DNA of 64,000 bases from Thalassovita autumnalis (GCF_001458255.1 NZ_CYSB01000040.1:124001-188000), one strand, 5' to 3'; positions 26,899 to 36,810 are shown, counted from the stretch's first letter. Program-made: numbers and translations. Notes: a model not told the origin generated them from the letters alone.

Positions 26899-27726
26899 AT
26901 GCGACATACTTTACCCCTCGCGCCACAGTTTTACGTGACCGCTCCGCAGCCCTGCCCCTATTTGGCAGATAGGATGGAGCGTAAATTGTTCACGGCGCTG
27001 CAAGGCGACGCGGCGGGCAAGCTGAATGACAGCTTGTCCAAACAGGGATTCCGTCGGTCCCAAAACGTGCTCTACCGCCCGTCCTGTACCGATTGTGCGG
27101 CCTGCCTGTCAGCGCGCATCAACGTTGACAATTTCACCCCGAACAAAACCCAGCGCCGAACCCTGCGCCGCAACAGCAATCTTGTGCGCCGCGCCACCTC
27201 GGCCTGGGCCACGGAAGAGCAGTTTGATCTGTTCCGCCGCTATCTGGACAGCCGCCATGCCGATGGTGGCATGGCCGATATGGATGTGTTCGAATTTGCT
27301 GCGATGATCGAGGAAACTCCGATCCGCACCCGGGTGATTGAATATGCCGATAAGACCACCGGCGATCTGGTGGCGGTCTGCCTGACGGACCTGCTGGAGG
27401 ATGGCACCTCCATGGTCTATTCCTTCTACGCCCCTGAGCGGCGCGCAGATTCCCTAGGGACTTTCGTGATCCTCGATCACATTGAGATCGCGCGCGAAGC
27501 CGGCCTGCCGCATGTCTATCTGGGCTATTGGGTGCTGGGCAGCGCCAAGATGGGCTACAAGTCCAACTTCAAAGGCCTGGAAGTGTTCCGCGCAGGCGCT
27601 TGGGAAGCCTTCAAAGGGGAAGAGGCATATTCCTCGGAACTGCACCCATTGTCGACCGATCCGATAGCTGAGCAGGTCGCCAGTATCTCACTGCCTGACC
27701 TGAGCCACCCGGTGAAACGTTCCTAA
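26899..27726 (+). CDS. bpt: aspartate/glutamate leucyltransferase
   Basis: Bpt transfers leucine from Leu-tRNA to N-terminal Asp or Glu and feeds substrates into ClpS/ClpAP N-end-rule proteolysis. The 275-aa protein has the ATE_N cysteine motif [15 protein letters not shown], then [16 protein letters not shown], and the C-terminal ATE domain with [22 protein letters not shown] and [27 protein letters not shown] 26899 is chosen to give the family N-terminus; the upstream extension to 26761 is not family-like. The ribosome site is weak. Confidence 0.94.
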   Translation: MRHTLPLAPQFYVTAPQPCPYLADRMERKLFTALQGDAAGKLNDSLSKQGFRRSQNVLYRPSCTDCAACLSARINVDNFTPNKTQRRTLRRNSNLVRRATSAWATEEQFDLFRRYLDSRHADGGMADMDVFEFAAMIEETPIRTRVIEYADKTTGDLVAVCLTDLLEDGTSMVYSFYAPERRADSLGTFVILDHIEIAREAGLPHVYLGYWVLGSAKMGYKSNFKGLEVFRAGAWEAFKGEEAYSSELHPLSTDPIAEQVASISLPDLSHPVKRS

Positions 27727-27832
27727 GCCCCACTTAAAGTACACCAATAATACACTAAATGAAACCAACTCCCTAAAACGGTTGCTTTTTCAAACGTTTA
27801 TTCTTTCGTGACTATTACGAAGGACTACGAAT

Positions 27833-28219
27833 ATGAGTACATCCGATGCCCTCGCCACAGCCCTGTCAGACGCCGTAAAAGCGCACTCCGCCTGGAAAAT
27901 GCGCCTGCGCCGCGCCGCCAGCCGAAAGGAACAAGACTTACCGGTCGACACGATTTGCCGCGATGATTGCTGCACGTTCGGCAAATGGCTCTATGCCCTT
28001 CCCGCAGAAATCCGCAACACCGCAGACGCACAGAAGGTGAAGGCGCTTCATGCAGATTTCCACAAGGAGGCCGGCCACGTCGCACAACAAATCAACGATG
28101 CCCAATTCGCGACGGCTTTGGAATATCTCGAAGGTGAAAACTACACCAAGACCAGCCGCAGCCTGACGCGCGCTGTTGCGGCTTGGAAGTTGAATGTCCT
28201 GGTAAAACAAAACGCCTGA
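27833..28219 (+). CDS. stand-alone CZB-domain (chemoreceptor zinc-binding) protein
   Basis: 128-aa soluble protein consisting of one CZB domain. The zinc ligands are visible: H18 (KAHSAWK), C47 in CCTFGKWLY, and H73/H77 in ALHADFHKEAGH. CZB domains normally sit on chemoreceptors or diguanylate cyclases and sense zinc, pH or oxidants. Here there is no attached output domain. AAGGA lies 8 bases upstream of the ATG. It is followed by a strong terminator, so it is probably monocistronic. Confidence 0.88.
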   Translation: MSTSDALATALSDAVKAHSAWKMRLRRAASRKEQDLPVDTICRDDCCTFGKWLYALPAEIRNTADAQKVKALHADFHKEAGHVAQQINDAQFATALEYLEGENYTKTSRSLTRAVAAWKLNVLVKQNA

Positions 28220-28276
28220 TAATGCGCTGACAGCATTGATTCACAAACTGTTGCCGATCGATGCTTCACTGAAAGA

Positions 28277-28309
28277 AAAAGCCGCCCCAAACGGGGCGGC
28301 TTTCTGATT
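28277..28309. terminator. Rho-independent terminator (bidirectional)
   Basis: AAAGCCGCCCC and GGGGCGGCTTT pair around a short AAAC loop with A- and T-rich flanks. It serves the CZB gene on the plus strand and the TRAP operon (stop at 28327) on the minus strand. Confidence 0.85.
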
Positions 28310-28326
28310 TTCTACATGGTGTCAGA

Positions 28327-30681
28327 TCAGTTCGGGATCAGGTCCGGAACGATCGTCACGATCGACGGGACGAACCACAACAGCGCCAGCCCCATCACCT
28401 GGATCAACACGAAGGGGATAATCCCACGATAGATGTGACCGGTGGTGACACTCGCCGGGGCCACACCGCGCAGATAGAACAGCGCGAAGCCAAATGGCGG
28501 GGTCAGGAACGAGGTCTGCAGGTTCACGGCCACCATGATCGTCACCCATTTCGGGTCGAAGGTACCGCCATAGATGACGGGGCCCACAATCGGGATCACG
28601 ATGTAGATGATCTCGAGGAAGTCGAGAACAAAGCCAAGAACAAACAGCACCAGCATCACGATCAGGAAGACCGTCCACTCATTGTCGAAGCTCTTCAGGA
28701 ACTGCTGGATATAGTGCTCACCCCCGAAGGAGATCACCACCAAGTTCAACAGCTGCGAGCCGATCAAGATGGTAAACACCATCGAGGTCACCTTCGCCGT
28801 TTCCCGCACCACCGGGCTCAGAACGCCCGAGCGGAACAGAACCCAGCAGCTGTAGATCAGACCGAAGGCCGCATAGAGGTAGGCGGAATAGGCCGCGAAG
28901 AACGCGATCCAGGTTTCAGCCGACACCTCTTTGGTGTTGATGCGCAGGTCAAAGTTCATCCCCAGAAGGATCATGATCGCCACCGCGAAGGTGGAGTTGA
29001 TGATCACTTTGCCCGAAGCATCTTCATCACGCAGCTTGCGGTAGGCCGCCAGCATGATCGCACCCGCCGCACCCAGCGCAGCCGCCGGGGTTGGGTTGGT
29101 GATGCCACCAAGGATCGAGCCTAGCACCGCAACGATCAGAACCAGCGGTGGGAAGACCACCCGGATCAGTTCGTTTTTGGTGCAGCGCAGTACAGCTTCT
29201 TTGCAGCCGTAAAGCGCCAGCAAGGTCGGGATCGCCATCAGCACCACGGTGCCACCCGCGCTGGTGGTCGGGGCGATGATCAGGATATCGACCAGTGCCA
29301 GCAGCACCAGACCGATGGCCCCGATGATCAGCGGCTTGGCTTCACCCGACGGCGATACACCGCGACCGAAGGCCAGGATCAGCCCCAGCATCACGATGAT
29401 GATCGAGATACCGGTGCCAATCGGCGCCGCGGCTTCGATCTTCTGCGTGCGCAACTCAGCGATTTCTTCGTCGCTCAGTTTCACAGCTTCGGTGGCCGCA
29501 CCAGAGTTGTCCAGCGCCTGTTGTTCCGCAACCGCAGTGTCCCAGGCTTCCTGGCCGTGCAGTTCGATCATCGACGCCTGACACTGTTCACCTACATTGG
29601 TCCGCAGCGATGCGCCTTCGCCAATGTCGGTGTAGCTGTCGACGGTCAGATCCTGCGAGCCAACAACGCCAAGGTTGCCCGCCAGCATCACAGCCGCGAT
29701 CAGACCAACCGGTACAAAGATGAACCAGGTCAGACCTTCGTTGCGGGTGATCACCTCATGGTTCGACGCGCCCATCTGCACCGCAGGTGCTTTGGACGGG
29801 TTGAACAGCGCGTAACCAAAGGCATAGAGCGCATAGAGCAGTGCCAGCATGATGCCCGGCAGCAGGGCCGCCTGGAACAGCGTACCAACAGACAGAACCG
29901 CCGGCTCACCCAGATAGGTCAGCGCATCGGTACAGCCTGCTTCGATCGCACGGCTTTCCTGTGCGGCCGAATAAAGGTCACCCGCCAGAGTGCCCAACAG
30001 AACGATCACGATCGACGGTGGAATGATCTGACCCAGGGTGCCTGAGGCCGCGATCACACCGGTTGACAGTTCCGGGCTATAGCCGTTGCGCAACATGGTT
30101 GGCAGCGACAGAAGGCCCATGGTCACAACAGTCGCGCCCACGATGCCAGTCGATGCCGCCAGGAACGCCCCCACAACAACAACCGAAACCGCCAGACCGC
30201 CGGGCAGCGGGCCAAAGACGCGCGCCATGGTGGTCAGCAGATCGTTTGCGATCTTCGAGCGTTCCAGCGTGATGCCCATCAGAACGAACATCAAAACCGC
30301 CAGCAGGGTTTCAATCGACTGACCGGCCAGAACACGTTCGTTCATACGGTTCACGATGAACGAAATGTTGCGGTCCATTGCCACTTCCCAGCCTTTCGGG
30401 AAGACCGGTTCAGCAATCCGTGGCAAGTCTGGGTATCGGAAGACCGAGATGATCTCTTCTTTCACCCCTGTGGCCACAAGGGCCGCATAGGCATCCGAAC
30501 TGGTGTCGATGGCCTGGTGAATAAGCAGTCCAGCGCTGTCGAGCGCTGCGATGATCCCGAAGGAAAGAACCCCTGCACCGCCGATGGCGAACGCCACCGG
30601 GAAGCCCGAAAGAATCGAGCCGAACAGGCAGAGGAAGACGATAAGTAGGCCGATCTCGACCCCATCAAGTCCAAAAAGCAT
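28327..30681 (-). CDS. TRAP transporter large permease subunit (DctM family, long form)
   Basis: Membrane subunit of a secondary tripartite uptake system, 784 aa with about 16 hydrophobic segments. The DctM domain appears in two parts. Residues 1-305 include AFLAASTGIVGATVVTMGLLSLP and SGTLGQIIPPSIVIVLLGTL. The rest starts near 515 (LGSILGGITNPTPAAALGAAGA), with SFLTPPFGFALFYLRGVAP at the end. Between them is an extra soluble/membrane stretch with an Ala/Glu-rich loop and LSDEEIAELRTQKIE. Ordinary DctM is about 430 aa. GAGGA precedes the ATG. It is the last gene of the TRAP operon. Confidence 0.93.
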   Translation of the reverse strand: MLFGLDGVEIGLLIVFLCLFGSILSGFPVAFAIGGAGVLSFGIIAALDSAGLLIHQAIDTSSDAYAALVATGVKEEIISVFRYPDLPRIAEPVFPKGWEVAMDRNISFIVNRMNERVLAGQSIETLLAVLMFVLMGITLERSKIANDLLTTMARVFGPLPGGLAVSVVVVGAFLAASTGIVGATVVTMGLLSLPTMLRNGYSPELSTGVIAASGTLGQIIPPSIVIVLLGTLAGDLYSAAQESRAIEAGCTDALTYLGEPAVLSVGTLFQAALLPGIMLALLYALYAFGYALFNPSKAPAVQMGASNHEVITRNEGLTWFIFVPVGLIAAVMLAGNLGVVGSQDLTVDSYTDIGEGASLRTNVGEQCQASMIELHGQEAWDTAVAEQQALDNSGAATEAVKLSDEEIAELRTQKIEAAAPIGTGISIIIVMLGLILAFGRGVSPSGEAKPLIIGAIGLVLLALVDILIIAPTTSAGGTVVLMAIPTLLALYGCKEAVLRCTKNELIRVVFPPLVLIVAVLGSILGGITNPTPAAALGAAGAIMLAAYRKLRDEDASGKVIINSTFAVAIMILLGMNFDLRINTKEVSAETWIAFFAAYSAYLYAAFGLIYSCWVLFRSGVLSPVVRETAKVTSMVFTILIGSQLLNLVVISFGGEHYIQQFLKSFDNEWTVFLIVMLVLFVLGFVLDFLEIIYIVIPIVGPVIYGGTFDPKWVTIMVAVNLQTSFLTPPFGFALFYLRGVAPASVTTGHIYRGIIPFVLIQVMGLALLWFVPSIVTIVPDLIPN

Positions 30682-30697
30682 GTGTTAATCCTCAGCC

Positions 30698-31645
30698 TTA
30701 GTGCGTGCCTTCATAGGCTTCTTCGCCCTCACCAAGGGTATCCTTGTCGAGGTATTTGCCTTCGCTTTCAGGGCCCTCTTTCCACTCAAGGTATGAGCGG
30801 TAGAAGAATGCGATCCCGTGCAGGAAGATCATGCCGGCAAAGGCCACAAGCAGGATCTTGAACAGGAAGTACCCCGAGAAGCCGTTCGGCGAGAAGCCAA
30901 TGGTTTCCACGTTCCAGCGCAATGCGCGGGCTTTGAGCAACAGGCGCTCCAGCTGATCCGACGCCGAAGGCTTCGGCACGATCAGGTGACGCCACATGAA
31001 GAACCAGCCGTAGAGCCAGATCAACGTAGCGGCCGGCAGCATGAAGACCAGCGCGCCGAACATGTCGATCATTTTCTTGGTACGGTATTTTACACCGGCG
31101 TAGACCAAGTCAACGCGCACGTGACCGCCCTGAACAAAGGTGTAAGAGGCACAAAGCGCTACAACGAGTGCATTGTAGAGTTTCAGCTCTTCCGCATACC
31201 AGCTGATGTCAAACTGCAGCGGCACGCCGAAGCCGAACACGATGTCAGGCCGGGTAAAGATCCGCTGCATGAAAACGATAATCACCTGCTGCAGCACCAT
31301 CAAAAGACCTGCCCAGGCAAAGAAGCGGCCAGTGGTGTTCGCAAAGCCCTCAAGCCCGCGCACAATGGCCCACATGAAGTTGCGCTTCCACATACCGATC
31401 GCGGTGACGATCAGGAAGGTGGTGAAGACGACGAAGAAGAACTCCACCGAACCACCGTAGTATACGAAGCGCATGATGGCTTGCTTGTCCGACCAGTCGA
31501 GCCAGAGGCTCGGGTTGGATACAGCATAACCGAAATTGTAGAACGCCAGGGCGATGTTCTGGAAGATCCAGACAACCCCATCCCCCATGGACGCCAGAAT
31601 CTGCCCAAAGCCGGCAGTGCTGGTTTCCTGCATGATAACCCCCAT
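30698..31645 (-). CDS. TRAP transporter small permease subunit (DctQ family)
   Basis: 315-aa membrane protein with about six hydrophobic stretches (FFFVVFTTFLIVTAIGMW; FFAWAGLLMVLQQVIIVFMQ; LVFMLPAATLIWLYGWFFMW; FLFKILLVAFAGMIFLHGIAFF). GGHVRVDLVY is the conserved DctQ motif. It is longer than the usual ~180 aa, matching the long large-subunit type. AGGGGAA lies before ATG 31645. Sixteen bases separate it from the large subunit. Confidence 0.9.
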   Translation of the reverse strand: MGVIMQETSTAGFGQILASMGDGVVWIFQNIALAFYNFGYAVSNPSLWLDWSDKQAIMRFVYYGGSVEFFFVVFTTFLIVTAIGMWKRNFMWAIVRGLEGFANTTGRFFAWAGLLMVLQQVIIVFMQRIFTRPDIVFGFGVPLQFDISWYAEELKLYNALVVALCASYTFVQGGHVRVDLVYAGVKYRTKKMIDMFGALVFMLPAATLIWLYGWFFMWRHLIVPKPSASDQLERLLLKARALRWNVETIGFSPNGFSGYFLFKILLVAFAGMIFLHGIAFFYRSYLEWKEGPESEGKYLDKDTLGEGEEAYEGTH

Positions 31646-31740
31646 TTCCCCTATTTACGGCTGCAGCTTCGCGGGGTTGCGGCTGCACCGGAACGGGCCC
31701 CGGTTTCCCGGGGCCCGACCAAAGTTGACAGTGTGTCGGC

Positions 31741-32826
31741 TTAGCCGCCCAGCACGCGAACGCGCTGCTGAACGTAGTAACCGTCCGATTTGTTGATCCA
31801 TGCTGCCGAGTTGGCCAGCGAGGCTTCGAACGAGTTGCGGATCTTGGCGAACAGCTCGTCGCCCATGTTTTCGTCCATGACTTCTGCCGAAGCCTTGCCG
31901 AATGCATCCCATACGTCGTCCGAGAACTGCAGGGTTTTAACGCCTTGGCTCTGCAGACGGGCCAGTGCGGCACCGTTGTTTGCCAGGGTTTCGGCCAGCT
32001 GGTACTGGGTCACAGCCATCGAAGCATAACGCAGGATCGCTTTGTGCTGATCGCTCAGCTCGTTCCAAACGTCCAGGTTAACCGAGGAGGCCAGAGCCGA
32101 ACCCGGCTCGTGGAAACCAGCGGTGTAGTAGACTTTTGCAACTTCCTGGAAGCCGGCGCGTTCGTCAGCCATCGGGCCAACCCACTCCAGACCGTCCAGA
32201 GCACCCGACGACAGCGCCTGGTACAGTTCACCACCGGGGATGTTCTGAACCGATGCGCCCAGTTTACCCAGTACTTTGCCGCCCAGACCGGGCATACGGA
32301 ACTTCAGACCGTTGAAGTCGTCAGCCGAGTTGATTTCCTTGCGGAACCAGCCACCGGACTGCGAACCCGAGTTACCGGCCAGCAGGCCTTTCAGGTTGAA
32401 GATTTCGCCCAGCTCATCGTGCAGCTGCTCACCACCACCGTGGTAGTACCAGTTCGATACTTCCTGCGCGGTGCCGCCGAACGGAACTGCGGTGAAGTAA
32501 GCGTAACCCGGATGCTGGTTGATGTAGTAGTAGTCAGCCGAGTGGTACATATCGGCCTGGCCCGACGACACAGCGTCGAAAACTTCCAGTGCGCCAACCA
32601 GTTCACCCGGTGCTTTTTTGTCGATGGTCAGCGAGCCATCGGACATTTCAGCAACCATTTTTTCCATGTAGCTGGCTGCGTCATCCAGAACAGCAAAGCC
32701 ACGGGGCCACGAGGTCACCATGGTCAGGGTCTTTTTGCCCTGTGCGTAAACCGGTGCGGCCAGAGTCGATGCGGCAGCTGCCGAACCGCCCAAGGCGGAA
32801 GTTTTCAGAAAAGAACGACGATCCAT
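31741..32826 (-). CDS. TRAP transporter periplasmic substrate-binding protein (Tat-exported)
   Basis: 361-aa DctP-type receptor. The Tat signal MDRRSFLKTSALGGSAAAAS has the twin-arginine and ends AAPVYAQG. The mature protein resembles the receptor group of R. sphaeroides TakP (2-oxoacid binding; mannitol/chloroaromatic type) with TMVTSWPRGFAVLDDAASY, the KFRMPGLGGKVLGKLGA segment and GALDGLEWVGPM. The conserved Arg (FRMPG) binds the carboxylate in TRAP receptors. The exact ligand is not determined, but a small oxo- or hydroxyacid is likely. GGAGGA precedes the ATG. Confidence 0.92.
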   Translation of the reverse strand: MDRRSFLKTSALGGSAAAASTLAAPVYAQGKKTLTMVTSWPRGFAVLDDAASYMEKMVAEMSDGSLTIDKKAPGELVGALEVFDAVSSGQADMYHSADYYYINQHPGYAYFTAVPFGGTAQEVSNWYYHGGGEQLHDELGEIFNLKGLLAGNSGSQSGGWFRKEINSADDFNGLKFRMPGLGGKVLGKLGASVQNIPGGELYQALSSGALDGLEWVGPMADERAGFQEVAKVYYTAGFHEPGSALASSVNLDVWNELSDQHKAILRYASMAVTQYQLAETLANNGAALARLQSQGVKTLQFSDDVWDAFGKASAEVMDENMGDELFAKIRNSFEASLANSAAWINKSDGYYVQQRVRVLGG

Positions 32827-32930
32827 TAGATTGGTCCTCCCATTGGTCTCTGCCCGTCAGCTGAACTGCGGGCGGATCGTTTTTAGTGGGCCAACCCTAC
32901 ATTCGTATGTCACTAAGTGAATACCTACTA

Positions 32931-32938
32931 CTACGTAG
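32931..32938. promoter_or_regulatory. CTACGTAG palindrome in the TRAP/kinase divergent region
   Basis: An 8-bp perfect palindrome within TACCTACTACTACGTAGACA, 105 bases upstream of the TRAP receptor ATG and 170 upstream of the kinase ATG. A possible site for the neighbouring LuxR-type regulator; weak evidence. Confidence 0.3.
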
Positions 32939-33108
32939 ACACCCCTCAGACTGTCATAAATCATTGATATTTAATTATTTTTTTGTGCCAATTTTGTTTG
33001 CACAACTGTTGCGTATGCCGGTGAATTCCGCGCCGCGATGCCCGTATTTTTACCGTAACGTCAGCTGTGTGTTTTGATTTTGCGGTCAAAATTGCGTAAC
33101 GAATCGTC

Positions 33109-34536
33109 ATGGCTTTCCTAAGATTCCCGCTGCGCCCCAATTACGGACAGAAACTGACCCTTCTGGCGACCCTGCCTTTGATTGTGGCGGTGGCTGCCAT
33201 CTCGGCGCTGGTGGCGCATCAATCCCGCCTGATGGCCGAACGCGAAATTCAGGCGATGGAAGAGCAGCTGATCGAAGCCAAAAAGGCCGAGCTGAAGAAC
33301 TATGTCACCCAGGCACGCAACGGGTTTTACTTTATCTACGGCAACGCCGACCCGACGGATGAGGCGGCAAAACAGCAGGTGATGCAGATCCTTGCGGCGA
33401 TGATCTACGGCACCGAGGGCGCGTTCTTTGTCTATGACTATGACGGCACCAATCTGGTCAGCCCGCGCCAAACCGACATGATCAACCAGAACTGGACGGG
33501 GCTGAGTGACAGCGAAGGCACCTCGGTGGTGGATGAGCTGATCGATATCGCGCGGCAAGGCGCGGGGTATCACAGTTACCTCTGGCCCAAACCCTCAACC
33601 GGGGAAGAGGCCCGGATGATCACCTATGTCACCTCTTTTCCCAGTTGGCGGTGGGCCGTGGGCACCGGGGTCTTTATTGACGATGTGCTGGAAACCTCCG
33701 CCGCGGCCCGGGCCGAGGTGGAGGCACGGGTGCAGCGCACCTTTTTCTATATCGGAGGCATTACACTGGCCGCGGTGCTGGTGGTCTTTGCCTCTGGCAT
33801 GTTCCTCAACATCCGGGAACGCCGGCTGGCCGATGCCAAGCTGAAAGAGCTGACCCAGCGGGTGTTTGACGCCCAGGAAGAAGAGCGCGGCCGCGTTGCA
33901 CGGGAACTGCATGACGGGATCAGCCAGATCCTTGTTGGGGTGCGCTATGCCCTCGACAGCGCCAAACGGCGGCTGCTGCAAGGTGACGCACGTGCGGGCG
34001 AAACCTTGGAAAAAGGCATCTCAGCCCTGCTGGGCGCCATTCAGGAGGTGCGCCGCATTAGCCGCGATCTGCGCCCCGGTGCGCTGGACGATCTGGGCCT
34101 TGGCCCGGCCCTGAAAGCGTTGACCGAAGACTTCGCCGCCCGCACCGGGATTGAGACCGAGTTTAACACCGTGGTGTTCCGTAACCGTCTGGATCAAGAA
34201 AGTAAAATTGCGCTTTACCGGATTGCGCAGGAGGCGCTGACCAATATTGAACGCCACTCTGGCGCCACTGAGGTCAGCGTCAACATGCGCGGCCACCGAT
34301 CCGGCGCGACCCTGTCCATTCGTGACAATGGCCATGGCTTGCCACAGGACACCGGGCGGCGAGATCGCCCCGGCGGGCTGGGGTTGCGCAACATGCAAGA
34401 ACGTATTGAACAACTTGACGGGAACCTTAGAATCCTATCTAGCCGCGACGGAACCTTGATTGAGGCACAGCTGCCGCTAAGCCACCTACTCCCGCCTGAG
34501 GAACTGTCCGAGCCACCTGCCAAGGCGCAGATGTGA
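33109..34536 (+). CDS. cache-domain sensor histidine kinase (HisKA_3, NarL-type)
   Basis: 475-aa membrane kinase. An N-terminal helix (LTLLATLPLIVAVAAISALVAH) is followed by a periplasmic cache domain to about residue 200 (FFVYDYDGTNLVSPRQ; TYVTSFPSWRWAVGTGVFIDDV). A second helix follows (FFYIGGITLAAVLVVFASGMFL), then HisKA_3 with ELHDGISQILVGVRYAL (H268) and HATPase_c (EALTNIERHSGA; GGLGLRNMQERIE). It starts divergently from the TRAP operon and 10 bases before its regulator, so it probably senses the transported acid and controls uptake. Confidence 0.93.
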   Translation: MAFLRFPLRPNYGQKLTLLATLPLIVAVAAISALVAHQSRLMAEREIQAMEEQLIEAKKAELKNYVTQARNGFYFIYGNADPTDEAAKQQVMQILAAMIYGTEGAFFVYDYDGTNLVSPRQTDMINQNWTGLSDSEGTSVVDELIDIARQGAGYHSYLWPKPSTGEEARMITYVTSFPSWRWAVGTGVFIDDVLETSAAARAEVEARVQRTFFYIGGITLAAVLVVFASGMFLNIRERRLADAKLKELTQRVFDAQEEERGRVARELHDGISQILVGVRYALDSAKRRLLQGDARAGETLEKGISALLGAIQEVRRISRDLRPGALDDLGLGPALKALTEDFAARTGIETEFNTVVFRNRLDQESKIALYRIAQEALTNIERHSGATEVSVNMRGHRSGATLSIRDNGHGLPQDTGRRDRPGGLGLRNMQERIEQLDGNLRILSSRDGTLIEAQLPLSHLLPPEELSEPPAKAQM

Positions 34537-34546
34537 GAGAGAGCCG

Positions 34547-35227
34547 ATGACCGAGACCCCTGCCCCCCAAGATGACGCCCTGAATGAGACACCGGTCAAA
34601 CTGGTGATCGTGGATGACCACCCGATGGTCGCTGAGGGCATCCAGTCCATTCTGGAATCCTACGATGACATTGAGGTGCAGGCGACCTTTCAAAGTGGCC
34701 GTGCCATCATCGATGAGGTTGAGGCCCTGCGCCCCGATGTGATCCTGATGGATCTGAACATGCCCGATATTGGCGGCCTCTCGGCGACCGAAATCATTCT
34801 GGAACGCTGCCCCGACACGCGGATCCTGATCCTGACGATGCATGACTCACGCGAGTATATCTCAACCGCGCTGGATCATGGCGCCATGGGCTATGTTCTG
34901 AAAGATGTACCAACGGATGAGATCAAGACCGCGATTGACACCGTGATGCGGGGTGAGCGCTATCTGTGTACCGGCGCGCAGGGTTCGCTGGAACCAGCGA
35001 ACGGGCGCGGTCGCGATGCGCTGACGGGGCGTGAACAGACGATCCTGCTGCAGCTGGCCCAGGGCAAATCCAACAAGGAAGTGGCCATCGCGCTGGATAT
35101 TTCAGTGCGCACTGTGGAAACCCACCGCAAGAACATCAAACGCAAGCTGGGCATTTCCTCCACCGCGGGCCTGACCCGCTACGCGCTGGAACACGGCGTT
35201 TTGCAGGGCACCGGCGTCGGGCTCTGA
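34547..35227 (+). CDS. LuxR/NarL-type response regulator
   Basis: 226-aa two-domain regulator: receiver (KLVIVDDHPMVAEG; phospho-acceptor Asp69 in MDLNMPD; TMHD; and VLKD with the conserved Lys) and a C-terminal LuxR helix-turn-helix (LTGREQTILLQLAQGKSNKEVA, SVRTVETHRKNIKRKL). A 10-base gap after the kinase gene indicates one operon. It is expected to activate the divergent TRAP operon. Confidence 0.94.
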   Translation: MTETPAPQDDALNETPVKLVIVDDHPMVAEGIQSILESYDDIEVQATFQSGRAIIDEVEALRPDVILMDLNMPDIGGLSATEIILERCPDTRILILTMHDSREYISTALDHGAMGYVLKDVPTDEIKTAIDTVMRGERYLCTGAQGSLEPANGRGRDALTGREQTILLQLAQGKSNKEVAIALDISVRTVETHRKNIKRKLGISSTAGLTRYALEHGVLQGTGVGL

Positions 35228-35353
35228 TCCCCTCCTCCAACGCGAGAAATGGAAAACAGGCTGAATCTGTGCTAAGCTGACAGCACTTTCAGTCTGCATT
35301 TCTGTTTCTTCCCGCGCCTGTTTTTGCGCGCCAATTTTTGATTGAGGATTATT

Positions 35354-36810
35354 ATGACACCCATTTCCCAAACGGCCCCGGCCGCCCTTTTGTGCTTGGC
35401 ACTTTCAACCTCCCCGCTTTTTGCCCATCAGGATGGCACCAGTGACAAGCTGAACGATCACGTCTTCCTTAAAGAGCTGACCGCCCTCACCGATCAGGAT
35501 GATGGCGGCGGTGAAAGTGAATATTGCCTTCGGATGAAATCCGACCACGGCCCCAAACATGGGTTGATGACCACCGAACGGCTGATCTGCTACGATGTGG
35601 ATTGAGATGATCCCAGTGGCGAAGAAGGCAATAAAGAGTAGCATGAGCTGAAATCGCCCCGCCTGCCTTTGGTCGGCACCCCCAAGTCAATCGATCCGAC
35701 GATCATTCTGGCCCAGCACCAACATGAATGTGCGCCGTCTGAGGCCTGGACCGTCAGCCTGACCTTGTTTGAGGTCGACTATTCGCCTGCGGGGGAGATC
35801 CTGGGCGATATTGCCGACTTGATCGAAGATGAGGGCAAAACCATCGCGTCAATCTTTGGCATTTCCGATCCGCGCGTTCTAGCCGCAACGGGGCTGGCCG
35901 GCAAATTTGCCCGGCTCGCCGGCAAGTGGATCGACCGCGCGCTGAATGGTGCAGACCGGCTGGGCACCTATGAGGTGATCTTCAACGATGGCGAAGGGGA
36001 CCCTAACGGCACCGTGGATGCGGATGAGAATGGCAAAGGTTTCCACTTTCAGGCGCTGTTTGCCAAATCCGTCACCAAGGTTGGCAGCTGCCGCCCGCAA
36101 CGCACCGTCTATTTCATCGACGGCACCCGCCGGGTGGTGGATGAAAGCGGCAACGCCTGCCTGCGCAATGGCACCTCGCTTCTATGCCTGAACCCCGGCG
36201 GGGCCTCACGGCGCCAGTTTGAGCAACTGCAAAGCATCGGCACCCGGATCGCAACCGTTGTGCCCGAAGACGGCACCGAAGCCACCAGAGAAGGTGCCGC
36301 CGAAGTACAGTCAGCGCTGATCGGTCTGGTTGGTGAGATTGCACAGGACGCCGTGGGCGCTCAGCTTGACCGGATGGCGGGCGACCCCAAGGCCGATGAG
36401 CTGCTGATGGAGGTGCAGGCCAGCCTGATCGATGCAGACAGCGCCTACGCCGAAGCGATGGAAAGCGGCAATGTCGAACTGCTGGTCACCGCGGTGCAGA
36501 TCTACGGCAAGGTGCATGAGCCCCTGGCCAGCTACAATTACGGCGAAGCCTATCAGGCGGCCTGGTTGGCTGGCTTGACCGCGGGGATGGAGCGAGGCCG
36601 CATGTTAGCACCCGCGCCCTGCAGGATGGCGATAAGGATGGCGCAATGGGCCATATCGGCGAAATGCTGCACGCCTATGGCACATTGGATGAGCAACTGC
36701 GCGAGGAGCTGAGCCCGTTGATGCGTGAGTTGACCGGCGTTGCCATGGAAGAGATCGCTGAGCTGCCAATCGATAAGGCCTCAGCTGTGGTGATGGAACA
36801 GCTGAACTGA
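35354..36810 (+). pseudogene. decayed gene of a secreted Gly/Asp-rich protein (two stops and a frameshift)
   Basis: One continuous reading (signal MTPISQTAPAALLCLALS...FAHQDG, then the mature domain with TVSLTLFEVDY, LGDIADLIEDEGKTIASIFG, the Cys-bearing SCRPQRTVYFIDGTRRV and CLRNGTSLLCL) is broken by TGA at 35603-35605 and TAG at 35639-35641. Both lie in the same frame with coding sequence on either side (DDPSGEEGNKE between, then HELKSPRLP). Near 36590-36610 the frame shifts, and the end reads ALQDGDKDGAMGHIG to MEQLN in another frame. I do not recognise the family; it follows the TRAP two-component genes. Sequencing errors are the alternative. Confidence 0.75.

Noticed and set aside
35603-35605. 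TGA as selenocysteine or read-through codon
   Set aside because: A TAG follows 33 bases later and a frameshift downstream; decay explains all three, and no SECIS-like hairpin stands out.
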